Positions 1 through 5,478 of a DNA stretch of 5,478 nt are shown piece after piece. Position 1 is the first letter of the stretch; every line of letters starts with the position of its first letter. The notes beneath the pieces were generated by a model. It was not told the DNA's origin. It made no database searches and saw only the letters and a program-made list of their open reading frames with translations. Both the position numbers and the translations under genes were made by a program. The DNA is from Hydrogenothermaceae bacterium (lineage in GTDB: Bacteria > Aquificota > Aquificia > Aquificales > Hydrogenothermaceae), in the NCBI GenBank assembly GCA_015490675.1, contig WFXI01000222.1, forward strand, positions 1-5,478. The letters are read 5' to 3'.

Positions 1-429
1 AAGGATTTTGGAGAGGTTTCTAAAAAATGTTTAGAATGGCAAATGCCACTTGTTGCAATGCTTTATTATAGAGGTCCTGAAGTTAAAAATCCTTTTGACC
101 CAGATGCAATAGCACACATTGCTAGACTTGGTGCAGAACTTGGGGCAGATATAGTAAAGGTTCCTTACACAGGAGACCCTGAAAGCTTTAGAAAGGTAGT
201 TGAAGGTTGTCCTGTTCCTGTGGTTATTGCAGGTGGTCCTAAAGTAAATTCAGATAGAGAACTACTTCAAATGATATATGATGCTGTTGTTGTTGCTGGT
301 TGTGCAGGGCTATCTGTAGGTAGAAATGTATTCCAGCACGATAATATAGTTGGAATTACAAGGGCTTTATCTAAAATTGTTCATGAAAATGCTACAGTAG
401 ATGAGGCTTTAAAAGAACTTGAAGGATAG
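1..429 (+). CDS. DhnA-family class I aldolase (archaeal-type fructose-bisphosphate aldolase / ADH synthase-like), 3' part
   Basis: This is the C-terminal part (about 142 codons) of a class I, Schiff-base aldolase of the DhnA/DeoC-like TIM-barrel family. The frame is open from base 1, so the Met codon at 43 is internal and the true start lies upstream; family members are about 260-270 residues. The visible motifs are a MLYYRGP segment (the family usually has MYPRG), GADIVK with the probable Schiff-base lysine at codon 157-159, the phosphate-binding-type VVIAGGPK, and the C-terminal SVGRNVFQ. The Tyr of the first motif lies 31 residues before the lysine, the same spacing as Tyr146/Lys177 in the Thermoproteus tenax aldolase, so both catalytic residues appear present. 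The likely role is cytoplasmic fructose-1,6-bisphosphate cleavage or synthesis in glycolysis/gluconeogenesis. The related 2-amino-3,7-dideoxy-heptulosonate synthase activity cannot be excluded from this half alone. It converges on hemW with a 15-bp gap. Confidence 0.88.
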   Translation, partial: KDFGEVSKKCLEWQMPLVAMLYYRGPEVKNPFDPDAIAHIARLGAELGADIVKVPYTGDPESFRKVVEGCPVPVVIAGGPKVNSDRELLQMIYDAVVVAGCAGLSVGRNVFQHDNIVGITRALSKIVHENATVDEALKELEG

Positions 430-445
430 GGTTTTCCCTGTCCTT
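422..445 (+). terminator. Hairpin between convergent aldolase and hemW, probable terminator
   Basis: AAGGATAGGG (422-431) pairs with CCCTGTCCTT (436-445) across a TTTT loop, giving a 10-bp stem with one U-G wobble in the + strand RNA. It is followed by TTATATAA, a weak U tract. The stem contains the aldolase stop codon (427-429) and touches the hemW stop codon (445-447). In the minus-strand RNA the wobble becomes a C-A mismatch and only a short U run follows, so the structure should work better for the aldolase than for hemW. Confidence 0.6.
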
Positions 446-1578
446 TATATAAGCTGTAAGACAATTTCATTTATTACTGACAATCCTTTCATATTTAAGA
501 TAAATCTATTGTCCTTTATAAAAGCGAATTTATTTTTCACAAGATTTTCTGCTTTTTCTTTATTTATATAATCCAAATCTACACCCCAGATTGTTCTTAA
601 TCCAAGCATTATTTTTTCAAATCTTTTGTCCTCATCTGATAAGGTTTCTTTATAATCTATAGGAAATTCATTTTTAGATAGCTTTTCAAAGTAAATACCT
701 AAATTTTTCGTATTAGTAAATCTGATATTTTCAATATATGATGAAGCTGAAACGCCAACTCCAAGATAATATTCGTCTGTCCAGTAAAATATATTGTGTT
801 TACATTCACATCCTTTTTTTGCCCAGTTAGAAAGTTCGTACCTATAAAAGCTTTTGCTTTCCAGAGTTTCATTTATTAAATAAAACATTTTTATAGTTGT
901 TTCTTCGTCAGGAAGTTTATATTTTCCATCTAACACCATACTTCCAAGTGGTGTATCTTCATAAGCAGTTAACATATAGGCAGAAATATGGGTTATAGGC
1001 AAGCTTGTATAAATCCTTAAATCTTCTTCTAAATCTCTTAAAGTTTGGTTTTCTACTCCATAGATTAAGTCTAAATTTATGTTTGTTATCCCAACTTTCT
1101 GGCAATACTCAATTAATTTTAAAGTTTGCTCAGGTTTATGGTCTCTGCCTAATTTTTGGAGAGCCTTTATATTAAAACTTTGGTTTCCTATGCTTATTCT
1201 GTTTATCCCTGAGTTTTTTAAAATTTCTAGCTTATCTAAGGAAAGTGTGTTTGGATTAGCTTCTAGTGTTATTTCTAAATTTTCTGAGCATTTAAAGTTT
1301 TCTTTTATGTATTTAATGACATTTTCTATTAATTTAGCTGAAATTAAGCTAGGTGTTCCGCCACCAAAGTATATTGTTTCAATGTTAAATTTGTATTTAT
1401 CTTTATAAAGGGAAAGTTCTTTAAGTAAAACTTTAATATATTTGTGATGTAGGGTTTCATCGGTATTTGTTATTGATAAGAAATCGCAATATGGACATTT
1501 TAAAGAACAAAAGGGGATATGTATGTATATCCCCTTAACAGGCTTGTTATTTATGTAACTACTCCTTCTTCTTTCCAT
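445..1578 (-). CDS. hemW: HemW-type radical SAM heme chaperone (coproporphyrinogen III oxidase-like)
   Basis: This 377-residue protein matches the usual HemW length (about 375-380). The radical SAM cluster motif is CSLKCPYC, with Cys24, Cys28 and Cys31, preceded by the typical YIHIPF. GGGTPS at 72-77, LEANP at 105-109, NLDLIYG at 168-174 and the HemW-specific HNxxYW heme-binding motif at 261-266 (HNIFYW) follow. HemW proteins bind heme and an SAM-ligated [4Fe-4S] cluster and are proposed to deliver heme to respiratory enzymes; many databases still call them HemN-like oxidases. Small departures from the usual family motifs are SIGNQSF (commonly SIGVQSF) and NLDLIYGVENQT (commonly ending LPGQT). 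The ATG at 1578 is the only canonical start before the Cys motif, because a TGA lies in frame just upstream. A Shine-Dalgarno-like AAGGTG lies about 13 nt before it, which is far. The gene overlaps bioB by 28 nt and is probably co-transcribed with it. It is distinguished from true HemN by length and the HNxxYW motif. Confidence 0.9.
   Translation of the reverse strand: MERRRSSYINNKPVKGIYIHIPFCSLKCPYCDFLSITNTDETLHHKYIKVLLKELSLYKDKYKFNIETIYFGGGTPSLISAKLIENVIKYIKENFKCSENLEITLEANPNTLSLDKLEILKNSGINRISIGNQSFNIKALQKLGRDHKPEQTLKLIEYCQKVGITNINLDLIYGVENQTLRDLEEDLRIYTSLPITHISAYMLTAYEDTPLGSMVLDGKYKLPDEETTIKMFYLINETLESKSFYRYELSNWAKKGCECKHNIFYWTDEYYLGVGVSASSYIENIRFTNTKNLGIYFEKLSKNEFPIDYKETLSDEDKRFEKIMLGLRTIWGVDLDYINKEKAENLVKNKFAFIKDNRFILNMKGLSVINEIVLQLI
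1500..1536 (-). terminator. Terminator-like hairpin just after bioB, inside the hemW 5' coding region
   Basis: Read on the minus strand, AAGGGGATAT (1536-1527) pairs perfectly with ATATCCCCTT (1520-1511) around a 6-nt ACATAC loop, and the stem runs into TTTTGTTCTTT. This is the form of an intrinsic terminator or attenuator. It begins 14 nt after the bioB stop codon and consists of hemW codons for KGIYIHIPF. It might terminate bioB messages when hemW is not being translated, or it might be a by-product of the conserved codons. Function is inferred only. Confidence 0.45.
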
Positions 1579-2579
1579 AAAGTAAAGTCTTCACCTTGAG
1601 TAATCAACTTTCTTCCAAGTCTTCTTGCCATTTCTTCATCTTTTCCAGGTTCTCTACCAGCTCTTGTTAAATACCCACCTGCCATTAGGCAGTTTGCAAC
1701 TTCCATTGCTACATCGTGGTAATCTCTTAAATTTTGTTCCCTACCACCGCATAATCTAATTTCAGCTTTAGGATTGAATATTCTAAATAAAGCAACAATT
1801 TTCAAGCATCTAGTTGGTGTTAAATTATTTGCCTTTTCTAAAGGAGTTCCTGGAATTGGTATTAAAAAGTTTAAGGGTATGGAATGAACACCTAACTGTC
1901 TATATGTGTCTGCTAAATCTACTATATCTTGATCTGTTTCTCCCATTCCAAAGATACCACCTGTGCAGGTTGAAAGCCCTACTTCTTGAATAGCTTTAAT
2001 TGTATTGTATCTATCTCTCCAAGTATGTGTGCTTACAATGTTTGGGAAGAATCTTTCTGATGTTTCAAGGTTATGGTTAATTCTGTTTACCCCTGCCTCT
2101 TTTAAAAGCTGTAAATCTTCTTTATCTACTGTTCCTATTGAACAACAAACTTTAACAGGATATTTTTCTTTTATTTCTCTAACTGCTTCTGCTATTTTTT
2201 CTACTTCTTCTTTAGTAGCTCTTTTCCCTGAAACAACTATGCAGTATCTATTAGCATTTATAGAAACTGCTTTTTCTGCACCCTCAAGCATTTGCTCTTT
2301 AGAAACAAGTCCGTAGGCATTTATAGGTGTTGGATATTTTGAAGATTGAGCACAAAAAGAACAATCTTCTGAGCAAGCACCATTTTTAGCATTTATTAAA
2401 GAGCAAAACTCCATCTCATTTTTAAAGAAATACTCCCTAATTTTTGAAGCTTCTTCTACTAAATCCATAACAAGTTCATCTGGAGTGTTTAGGATTTTAA
2501 GCCCTTCTTCTTTGCTTAACTGTTCACCTGATAAAACCCTATCTGCAATTGAGCTGATAAACTCTTTATATTCTTGCAT
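1551..2579 (-). CDS. bioB: Biotin synthase BioB
   Basis: BioB is the radical SAM enzyme that inserts sulfur into dethiobiotin in the last step of biotin synthesis. It carries a [4Fe-4S] cluster that cleaves SAM and a [2Fe-2S] cluster that donates sulfur. The 342-residue protein has the radical SAM motif CSEDCSFC (Cys69, Cys73, Cys76). The [2Fe-2S] ligands correspond to Cys113 (RYCIVVSG), Cys145 (KVCCSIG), Cys205 (TCTGGIFGMGE) and Arg275 (IRLCGGRE), equivalent to E. coli Cys97, Cys128, Cys188 and Arg260, so the enzyme looks complete. NHNLETS at 168-174 and PIPGTPL at 241-247 are further family motifs. The ATG at 2579 has a strong Shine-Dalgarno AAAGGAG 7 nt upstream. The gene lies 61 bp after argH, with its own promoter-like and BirA-operator-like sequences, and overlaps hemW at its 3' end. 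No other biotin genes are in the window. Confidence 0.97.
   Translation of the reverse strand: MQEYKEFISSIADRVLSGEQLSKEEGLKILNTPDELVMDLVEEASKIREYFFKNEMEFCSLINAKNGACSEDCSFCAQSSKYPTPINAYGLVSKEQMLEGAEKAVSINANRYCIVVSGKRATKEEVEKIAEAVREIKEKYPVKVCCSIGTVDKEDLQLLKEAGVNRINHNLETSERFFPNIVSTHTWRDRYNTIKAIQEVGLSTCTGGIFGMGETDQDIVDLADTYRQLGVHSIPLNFLIPIPGTPLEKANNLTPTRCLKIVALFRIFNPKAEIRLCGGREQNLRDYHDVAMEVANCLMAGGYLTRAGREPGKDEEMARRLGRKLITQGEDFTLWKEEGVVT
1562..1568 (-). promoter_or_regulatory. Strong Shine-Dalgarno sequence inside the bioB/hemW overlap
   Basis: GAAGGAG on the minus strand lies within the last codons of bioB and inside the annotated start of hemW. No ATG, GTG or TTG follows in the hemW frame at a usable distance. 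Seven bases downstream is an in-frame ATA (1554-1552) that overlaps the bioB TAA stop as ATAA. The site might help ribosomes re-initiate on hemW, or it may be a chance result of Glu-Glu-Gly codons in bioB. Confidence 0.35.
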
Positions 2580-2586
2580 AATTACT

Positions 2587-2593
2587 CTCCTTT
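2587..2593 (-). promoter_or_regulatory. bioB ribosome binding site
   Basis: AAAGGAG on the minus strand lies 7 nt before the bioB ATG at 2579 and supports that start. Its first two bases overlap the right edge of the GGTTAACAA half-site of the operator-like repeat, so a protein bound there would also sit over the ribosome-binding-site DNA. Confidence 0.8.
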
Positions 2594-2623
2594 GTTAACC
2601 AAAAATTTTTAGTAAGTTTACCA
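2592..2623. promoter_or_regulatory. BirA-type biotin operator candidate upstream of bioB
   Basis: On the + strand the half-site TTGTTAACC (2592-2600) is followed after 14 nt by AGTTTACCA (2615-2623). The known BirA operator is an inverted repeat of the form TTGTwAACC-N14-16-GGTTwACAA (w is A or T). The first half matches fully; the second matches at seven of nine positions. It lies directly in front of a biotin synthesis gene and covers the predicted transcription start (about 2624), where a repressor should act. The regulator is not in the window. A BirA with an N-terminal DNA-binding domain would be needed, which is not present in every member of this phylum. Confidence 0.6.
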
Positions 2624-2630
2624 TAAGAAA

Positions 2631-2659
2631 ATTATATTTTCTATATATTTTCTTTCCAA
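2631..2659 (-). promoter_or_regulatory. Predicted sigma-70-type promoter of bioB
   Basis: On the minus strand TTGGAA (2659-2654, four of six matches to TTGACA) is separated by 17 nt from a perfect TATAAT (2636-2631). The -35 element lies in the last codons of argH and the -10 element just after its stop. Transcription would start near 2624, giving a leader of about 45 nt that carries the operator-like repeat and the bioB Shine-Dalgarno sequence. bioB can thus be expressed apart from argH, although no terminator separates them. Confidence 0.6.
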
Positions 2660-4014
2660 AATTGTATTTGTTCTAATATCCTTTCTTTGGCAGTTCCACC
2701 ATAAGTTTTTCTAGCATCTGCTACAAAGTAAGGGTCTAAAATTTGTAGTGCATCTTCTTCAAATAGCGGTGAGAATTTCTTTAATTCTTCTAAAGTTATA
2801 CTTTCTAATTCTCTATTTTGAGATGTTAAATATCCTACAATCTGACCAACTATATGATGTGCATTTCTAAATGGAACACCTTTTCTAACAAGGTAGTTTG
2901 CTAAATCTGTAGCTAGTGCAAAGCCTCCTGCAGATTTTTCCATAATTTCTTTTCTTGGTTTTAAACCTTCTATTATTTTTGTTATTCCAATTATTGAGCC
3001 TTTTAAGGTTTTAACTGCATCAAAAACTGGCTCTTTATCTTCCTGAAGGTCTCTGTTATAAGCCATTGGTAATCCTTTTACGATAGTTAAAAGAGCCATC
3101 AGACTACCATAAACTCTTCCTACTTTACCTCTAATTAGTTCTAATACATCTGGGTTTTTCTTTTGAGGCATAATTGATGAACCTGTTGTTAGTTTATCTG
3201 GTAGTTCTACAAAGGAAAATTCTGCAGAGTTCCATATTATTAAATCTTCACTAATCCTTGATAAGTTTGCCATACAAATACTTGCATTTGCTAAAAATTC
3301 TATAATTGCATCTCTTGAGGCAGTTGCATCTAAAGAATTTCTCATTATGCTAGAAAATCCAAGTTCTTTGGCAGTTTGCTCTCTATCTAGTGGAAAGTCT
3401 ACACCTGCTAACGCTCCACTACCAAGTGGCATCTGGTCAATTCTCTTTAAGTTATCTTTAAATCTTTCTTCATCTCTATTAAACATTTCTAAATATGCTA
3501 AAAAGTAGTGAGCAAGTCTAATTGGTTGTGCCCTCTGAAGATGTGTATATGCAGGCATCACTATATCTACAGTTTCTTCTGCTTTCTTTAAGAGAGCTTT
3601 TTTTAGTTCCTTTAATAGATTTATTATGTTATTTGTTTCTTCTTTTAAATATAGTCTAAAAGCTGTTATTACCTGGTCATTTCTACTTCTTCCTGTATGT
3701 AGTTTTCCACCAACATCTCCAATCTTTTCAATTAAAGCTTTTTCTATGTTCATATGAACATCTTCAAGCTCTTTTTTCCATTGAAATTTTCCTTGTTTTA
3801 TTTCCTCTCTAATTTCTTCTAAACCTTTAATTATTTTTTCTGCATCTTCTTTGGGAATTATTCCTTGATTTCCTAACATTCTTGCGTGGGCAATACTTCC
3901 TGCAATATCGTATAAAGCAAGTTCTTTATCAAAAGAAACACTTTCTGTAAATTCTTCAACAAATGCATCTGTGCTTTCTGAAAATCTTCCACCCCATAAT
4001 TTTTTTTCTGCCAA
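2641..4014 (-). CDS. argH: Argininosuccinate lyase
   Basis: ArgH cleaves argininosuccinate to arginine and fumarate, the last step of arginine synthesis, as a cytoplasmic homotetramer of the fumarase/aspartase superfamily. The 457-residue protein has the usual length and all the expected conserved blocks: LWGGRF (6-11), HTGRSRNDQV (106-115), THLQRAQP with the conserved His158 (157-164), and the superfamily signature GSSIMPQKKNP (278-288), with Ser280 in the place of the catalytic serine of the mobile loop. The start codon is TTG at 4014; there is no ATG before residue 46, the LWGGRF block follows at once, and an AGGAG sits 6 nt upstream. The gene is read divergently from the diguanylate cyclase gene (52-bp spacer) and lies 61 bp upstream of bioB on the same strand. 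I see no convincing promoter for it and no terminator after it. Confidence 0.97.
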   Translation of the reverse strand: MAEKKLWGGRFSESTDAFVEEFTESVSFDKELALYDIAGSIAHARMLGNQGIIPKEDAEKIIKGLEEIREEIKQGKFQWKKELEDVHMNIEKALIEKIGDVGGKLHTGRSRNDQVITAFRLYLKEETNNIINLLKELKKALLKKAEETVDIVMPAYTHLQRAQPIRLAHYFLAYLEMFNRDEERFKDNLKRIDQMPLGSGALAGVDFPLDREQTAKELGFSSIMRNSLDATASRDAIIEFLANASICMANLSRISEDLIIWNSAEFSFVELPDKLTTGSSIMPQKKNPDVLELIRGKVGRVYGSLMALLTIVKGLPMAYNRDLQEDKEPVFDAVKTLKGSIIGITKIIEGLKPRKEIMEKSAGGFALATDLANYLVRKGVPFRNAHHIVGQIVGYLTSQNRELESITLEELKKFSPLFEEDALQILDPYFVADARKTYGGTAKERILEQIQFWKENI

Positions 4015-4020
4015 TTTTAA

Positions 4021-4025
4021 CTCCT
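4021..4025 (-). promoter_or_regulatory. argH ribosome binding site that fixes a TTG start
   Basis: AGGAG on the minus strand lies 6 nt before the TTG at 4014. Together with the family-typical N-terminus it decides for a TTG start, since the nearest in-frame ATG is far inside the protein. Confidence 0.75.
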
Positions 4026-4049
4026 GTTAACAAAAGTTTAACTAAATAA

Positions 4050-4058
4050 TGATATACT
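4050..4058 (+). promoter_or_regulatory. Extended -10 promoter of the diguanylate cyclase gene
   Basis: TGATATACT matches the extended -10 pattern TGnTATAAT except for one base. A TTAACA at 4027-4032 resembles a -35 box, but the 20-nt spacer is long; extended -10 promoters can do without one. The predicted start of transcription (about 4065) falls at or beside the start codon (ATG 4067). Confidence 0.5.
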
Positions 4059-4066
4059 ACTAATTG

Positions 4067-5473
4067 ATGAAACTTAAATATATTTTGCTTTCTGTCTTAG
4101 TAATACTGGTTGTAAATCTTCTTGCTGGATTTTTATTTGTTAAAGATAAACGAGAAAAAGAATCTATTATCTATAAAACAGGACTAAAAAGTCTTAATTC
4201 CAAGTATAAAGCTACAAAAATAAGCTATAAAAAAATTATAGATTATGTTTACTGGCATCAGATAAATACAAAGCAAATTAAAAGGAATATTTTGAGAAAA
4301 AAAATAAATCTAGTAAAAAAACAATTACTTCCTATTTATAAAGCACTAACAAAATACAACATAGAGAAATTATTCATAGTTTCTTTAAATGGTGAAACTA
4401 TAGCTGGATTTGAATATGGTGATTTTACGCTGAAAAAGTTCAAATCTGAAAAGTATGCAGGAGTTTTATATGTATATCCTTTGAAAACGAAGAAAAAACT
4501 CCTTGGAAATGTTTACTTTTCAATACCTTTTTCTGCTTTGCAAGACGAGCTAAACTCAATATTTGAGGATACATTTATTTTTATAATAAAAAAGGATTAT
4601 GCTTTACAAAAGCTGAAATCTAGAGAAACAAGGTCTTTAATTCCTACTGAATTTTCAGATAATTTTTATTATGAAAATATTAATGTTAAAAAACTTCCCA
4701 TAAGCCTAATTAATAAAAATATCCAAGAAAAAGTTTATAAAATTTTAAATAAAGGGCAACCATTTTCTCTAGTTTATAAATACAATGGAGATTATTATCT
4801 GATTTCATTTATGACTATAAAAACAATAAATGGAAAGTTCCTTGGGTATCTAATTTCCTACTCTAAAAATAAAGCTTTTGAAATTGTTCAAAAATCATTT
4901 TTTGTAAATATGATTTTATCGGTTTTAATTTCTTTAATTATAGGTATATTGGCTTATATACTGCTAAGAGATATGGAAAGATTTAAACATCTCGCAGAAA
5001 CAGATAGGTTAACAGGTTTATTTAATAAAGGTAAATTTAACGAAGTTTTAAAGAGAGAAATTGAAAGAGCAAGAAGATATAAAAGACCTTTATCTTTAAT
5101 TATCTTTGATATAGACCACTTTAAAAGAATTAATGATACATATGGACATAAAGTAGGTGATGAAGTTTTAAAAGAATTAGCAAAACTTATAAAGAAAAAC
5201 ATAAGAAAAACAGATTTTGCTGCTAGATGGGGAGGAGAAGAATTTGTTATATTAGCTCCTGAAACTGATTTGGATGGTGCTGTAAAGCTTGCAGAGAAAT
5301 TAAGACAAACAGTTGAAAAACATGAATTTCCTACTGTGAAAAATGTAACTATTAGTTTAGGGGTTGCCCAGTATATTGATGGAGAATCACCTGAAGAATT
5401 TGTAATCAGAGCTGATATGGCTCTATACAAAGCTAAAGAAGGTGGTAGAAATAGAGTAGAGGTTGCTAATTAG
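4067..5473 (+). CDS. Membrane-anchored diguanylate cyclase with N-terminal extracytoplasmic sensor region (GGDEF)
   Basis: The 468-residue protein probably makes cyclic di-GMP from two GTP in response to a signal sensed outside the membrane. Numbered from the ATG, a membrane segment or uncleaved signal anchor spans about 5-25, an outside region about 27-278, a second membrane helix about 279-300, and the cytoplasmic GGDEF domain about 310-465. The GGDEF domain begins with DRLTGLFNK. It has the metal-binding FDIDHFKRINDTYGH, the active-site GGEEF (389-393), and an intact RxxD inhibitory site (RKTD, 380-383) five residues before it, so it should be active and product-inhibited. The outside region has Cache-like strand patterns (LFIVSLNGETIAGF; later LGNVYFSIPF) but I cannot name its family or ligand. 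It has no EAL domain and no clear HAMP domain. A TTG at 4064 is an alternative start; ATG was preferred. No Shine-Dalgarno sequence precedes either. It is divergent from argH, and no partner gene is visible before the window ends. Confidence 0.92.
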   Translation: MKLKYILLSVLVILVVNLLAGFLFVKDKREKESIIYKTGLKSLNSKYKATKISYKKIIDYVYWHQINTKQIKRNILRKKINLVKKQLLPIYKALTKYNIEKLFIVSLNGETIAGFEYGDFTLKKFKSEKYAGVLYVYPLKTKKKLLGNVYFSIPFSALQDELNSIFEDTFIFIIKKDYALQKLKSRETRSLIPTEFSDNFYYENINVKKLPISLINKNIQEKVYKILNKGQPFSLVYKYNGDYYLISFMTIKTINGKFLGYLISYSKNKAFEIVQKSFFVNMILSVLISLIIGILAYILLRDMERFKHLAETDRLTGLFNKGKFNEVLKREIERARRYKRPLSLIIFDIDHFKRINDTYGHKVGDEVLKELAKLIKKNIRKTDFAARWGGEEFVILAPETDLDGAVKLAEKLRQTVEKHEFPTVKNVTISLGVAQYIDGESPEEFVIRADMALYKAKEGGRNRVEVAN

Positions 5474-5478
5474 TGTAT

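Noticed and set aside
1079..1408. 109-codon open frame on the + strand
   Set aside because: Lies wholly antisense to hemW, whose conserved motifs are intact; no family resemblance and no ribosome binding site supports it.
2005..2316. 103-codon open frame on the + strand
   Set aside because: Antisense shadow of bioB in conserved catalytic sequence; no independent support.
2601..2610. AAAAATTTTT palindrome in the argH-bioB gap
   Set aside because: Only A-T pairs and no room for a loop, so not a terminator; probably AT-rich spacer inside the operator-like repeat.
4025..4044. Second GTTAAC-containing stretch before argH, similar to the bioB operator half-site
   Set aside because: It scores as a single half-site, but no partner half is found at 14-nt spacing on either side. 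GTTAAC also occurs inside the GGDEF gene near 5008, so single copies are expected by chance.
4015..4063. Possible argH promoter (TATCAT on the minus strand, 4053-4048)
   Set aside because: The -10 match is moderate, but no acceptable -35 sequence is found at 16-18 nt, so I do not call it.
4954..5430. 158-codon open frame on the minus strand
   Set aside because: Antisense shadow of the GGDEF domain; Ser/Leu-rich composition typical of reversed Lys/Glu-rich coding sequence.
1..5478. Search for CRISPR repeats, insertion sequences, tRNA or rRNA genes, and riboswitches
   Set aside because: No regularly spaced repeats, transposase motifs, terminal inverted repeats or recognisable RNA genes were seen; nearly all sequence is accounted for by housekeeping genes.

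Overview
This is a compact, AT-rich window (roughly one third G+C, judged by eye) of ordinary bacterial chromosome with five protein-coding genes and almost no spacer DNA. The low G+C, Lys/Ile/Glu-rich proteins, archaeal-type (DhnA-family) class I aldolase and tight packing suggest a thermophilic Aquificota member of the Sulfurihydrogenibium kind. That is an inference from composition and memory of the families, not a database match.

Layout, left to right. (1) Positions 1-429, + strand: the C-terminal half of a DhnA-type aldolase, cut by the window edge. (2) Positions 422-445: a hairpin that joins the stop codons of the aldolase and the convergent hemW, and is probably a terminator. (3) A minus-strand run argH (4014-2641), bioB (2579-1551), hemW (1578-445). 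bioB has its own promoter-like sequence and a BirA-type (biotin operator-like) inverted repeat in the 61-bp argH-bioB gap. hemW overlaps the 3' end of bioB by 28 nt. (4) A 52-bp divergent spacer, then a + strand membrane-anchored diguanylate cyclase (4067-5473). Its promoter-like sequence lies so close to the start codon that the mRNA may be leaderless.

Functionally the window holds the last step of arginine synthesis (argH), the sulfur-insertion step of biotin synthesis (bioB), a radical-SAM heme chaperone (hemW), a sugar-phosphate-type aldolase and a c-di-GMP signalling enzyme. These do not form one pathway. BioB and HemW are both radical-SAM Fe-S enzymes and look translationally linked.

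I found no mobile element, CRISPR array, RNA gene or clearly new multi-gene system. The observations most worth a second look are regulatory: the biotin-operator-like repeat over the bioB start region, a terminator-like hairpin just after bioB that is built from hemW's own N-terminal codons, and the odd start region of hemW. No gene-free stretch exceeds about 60 bases.
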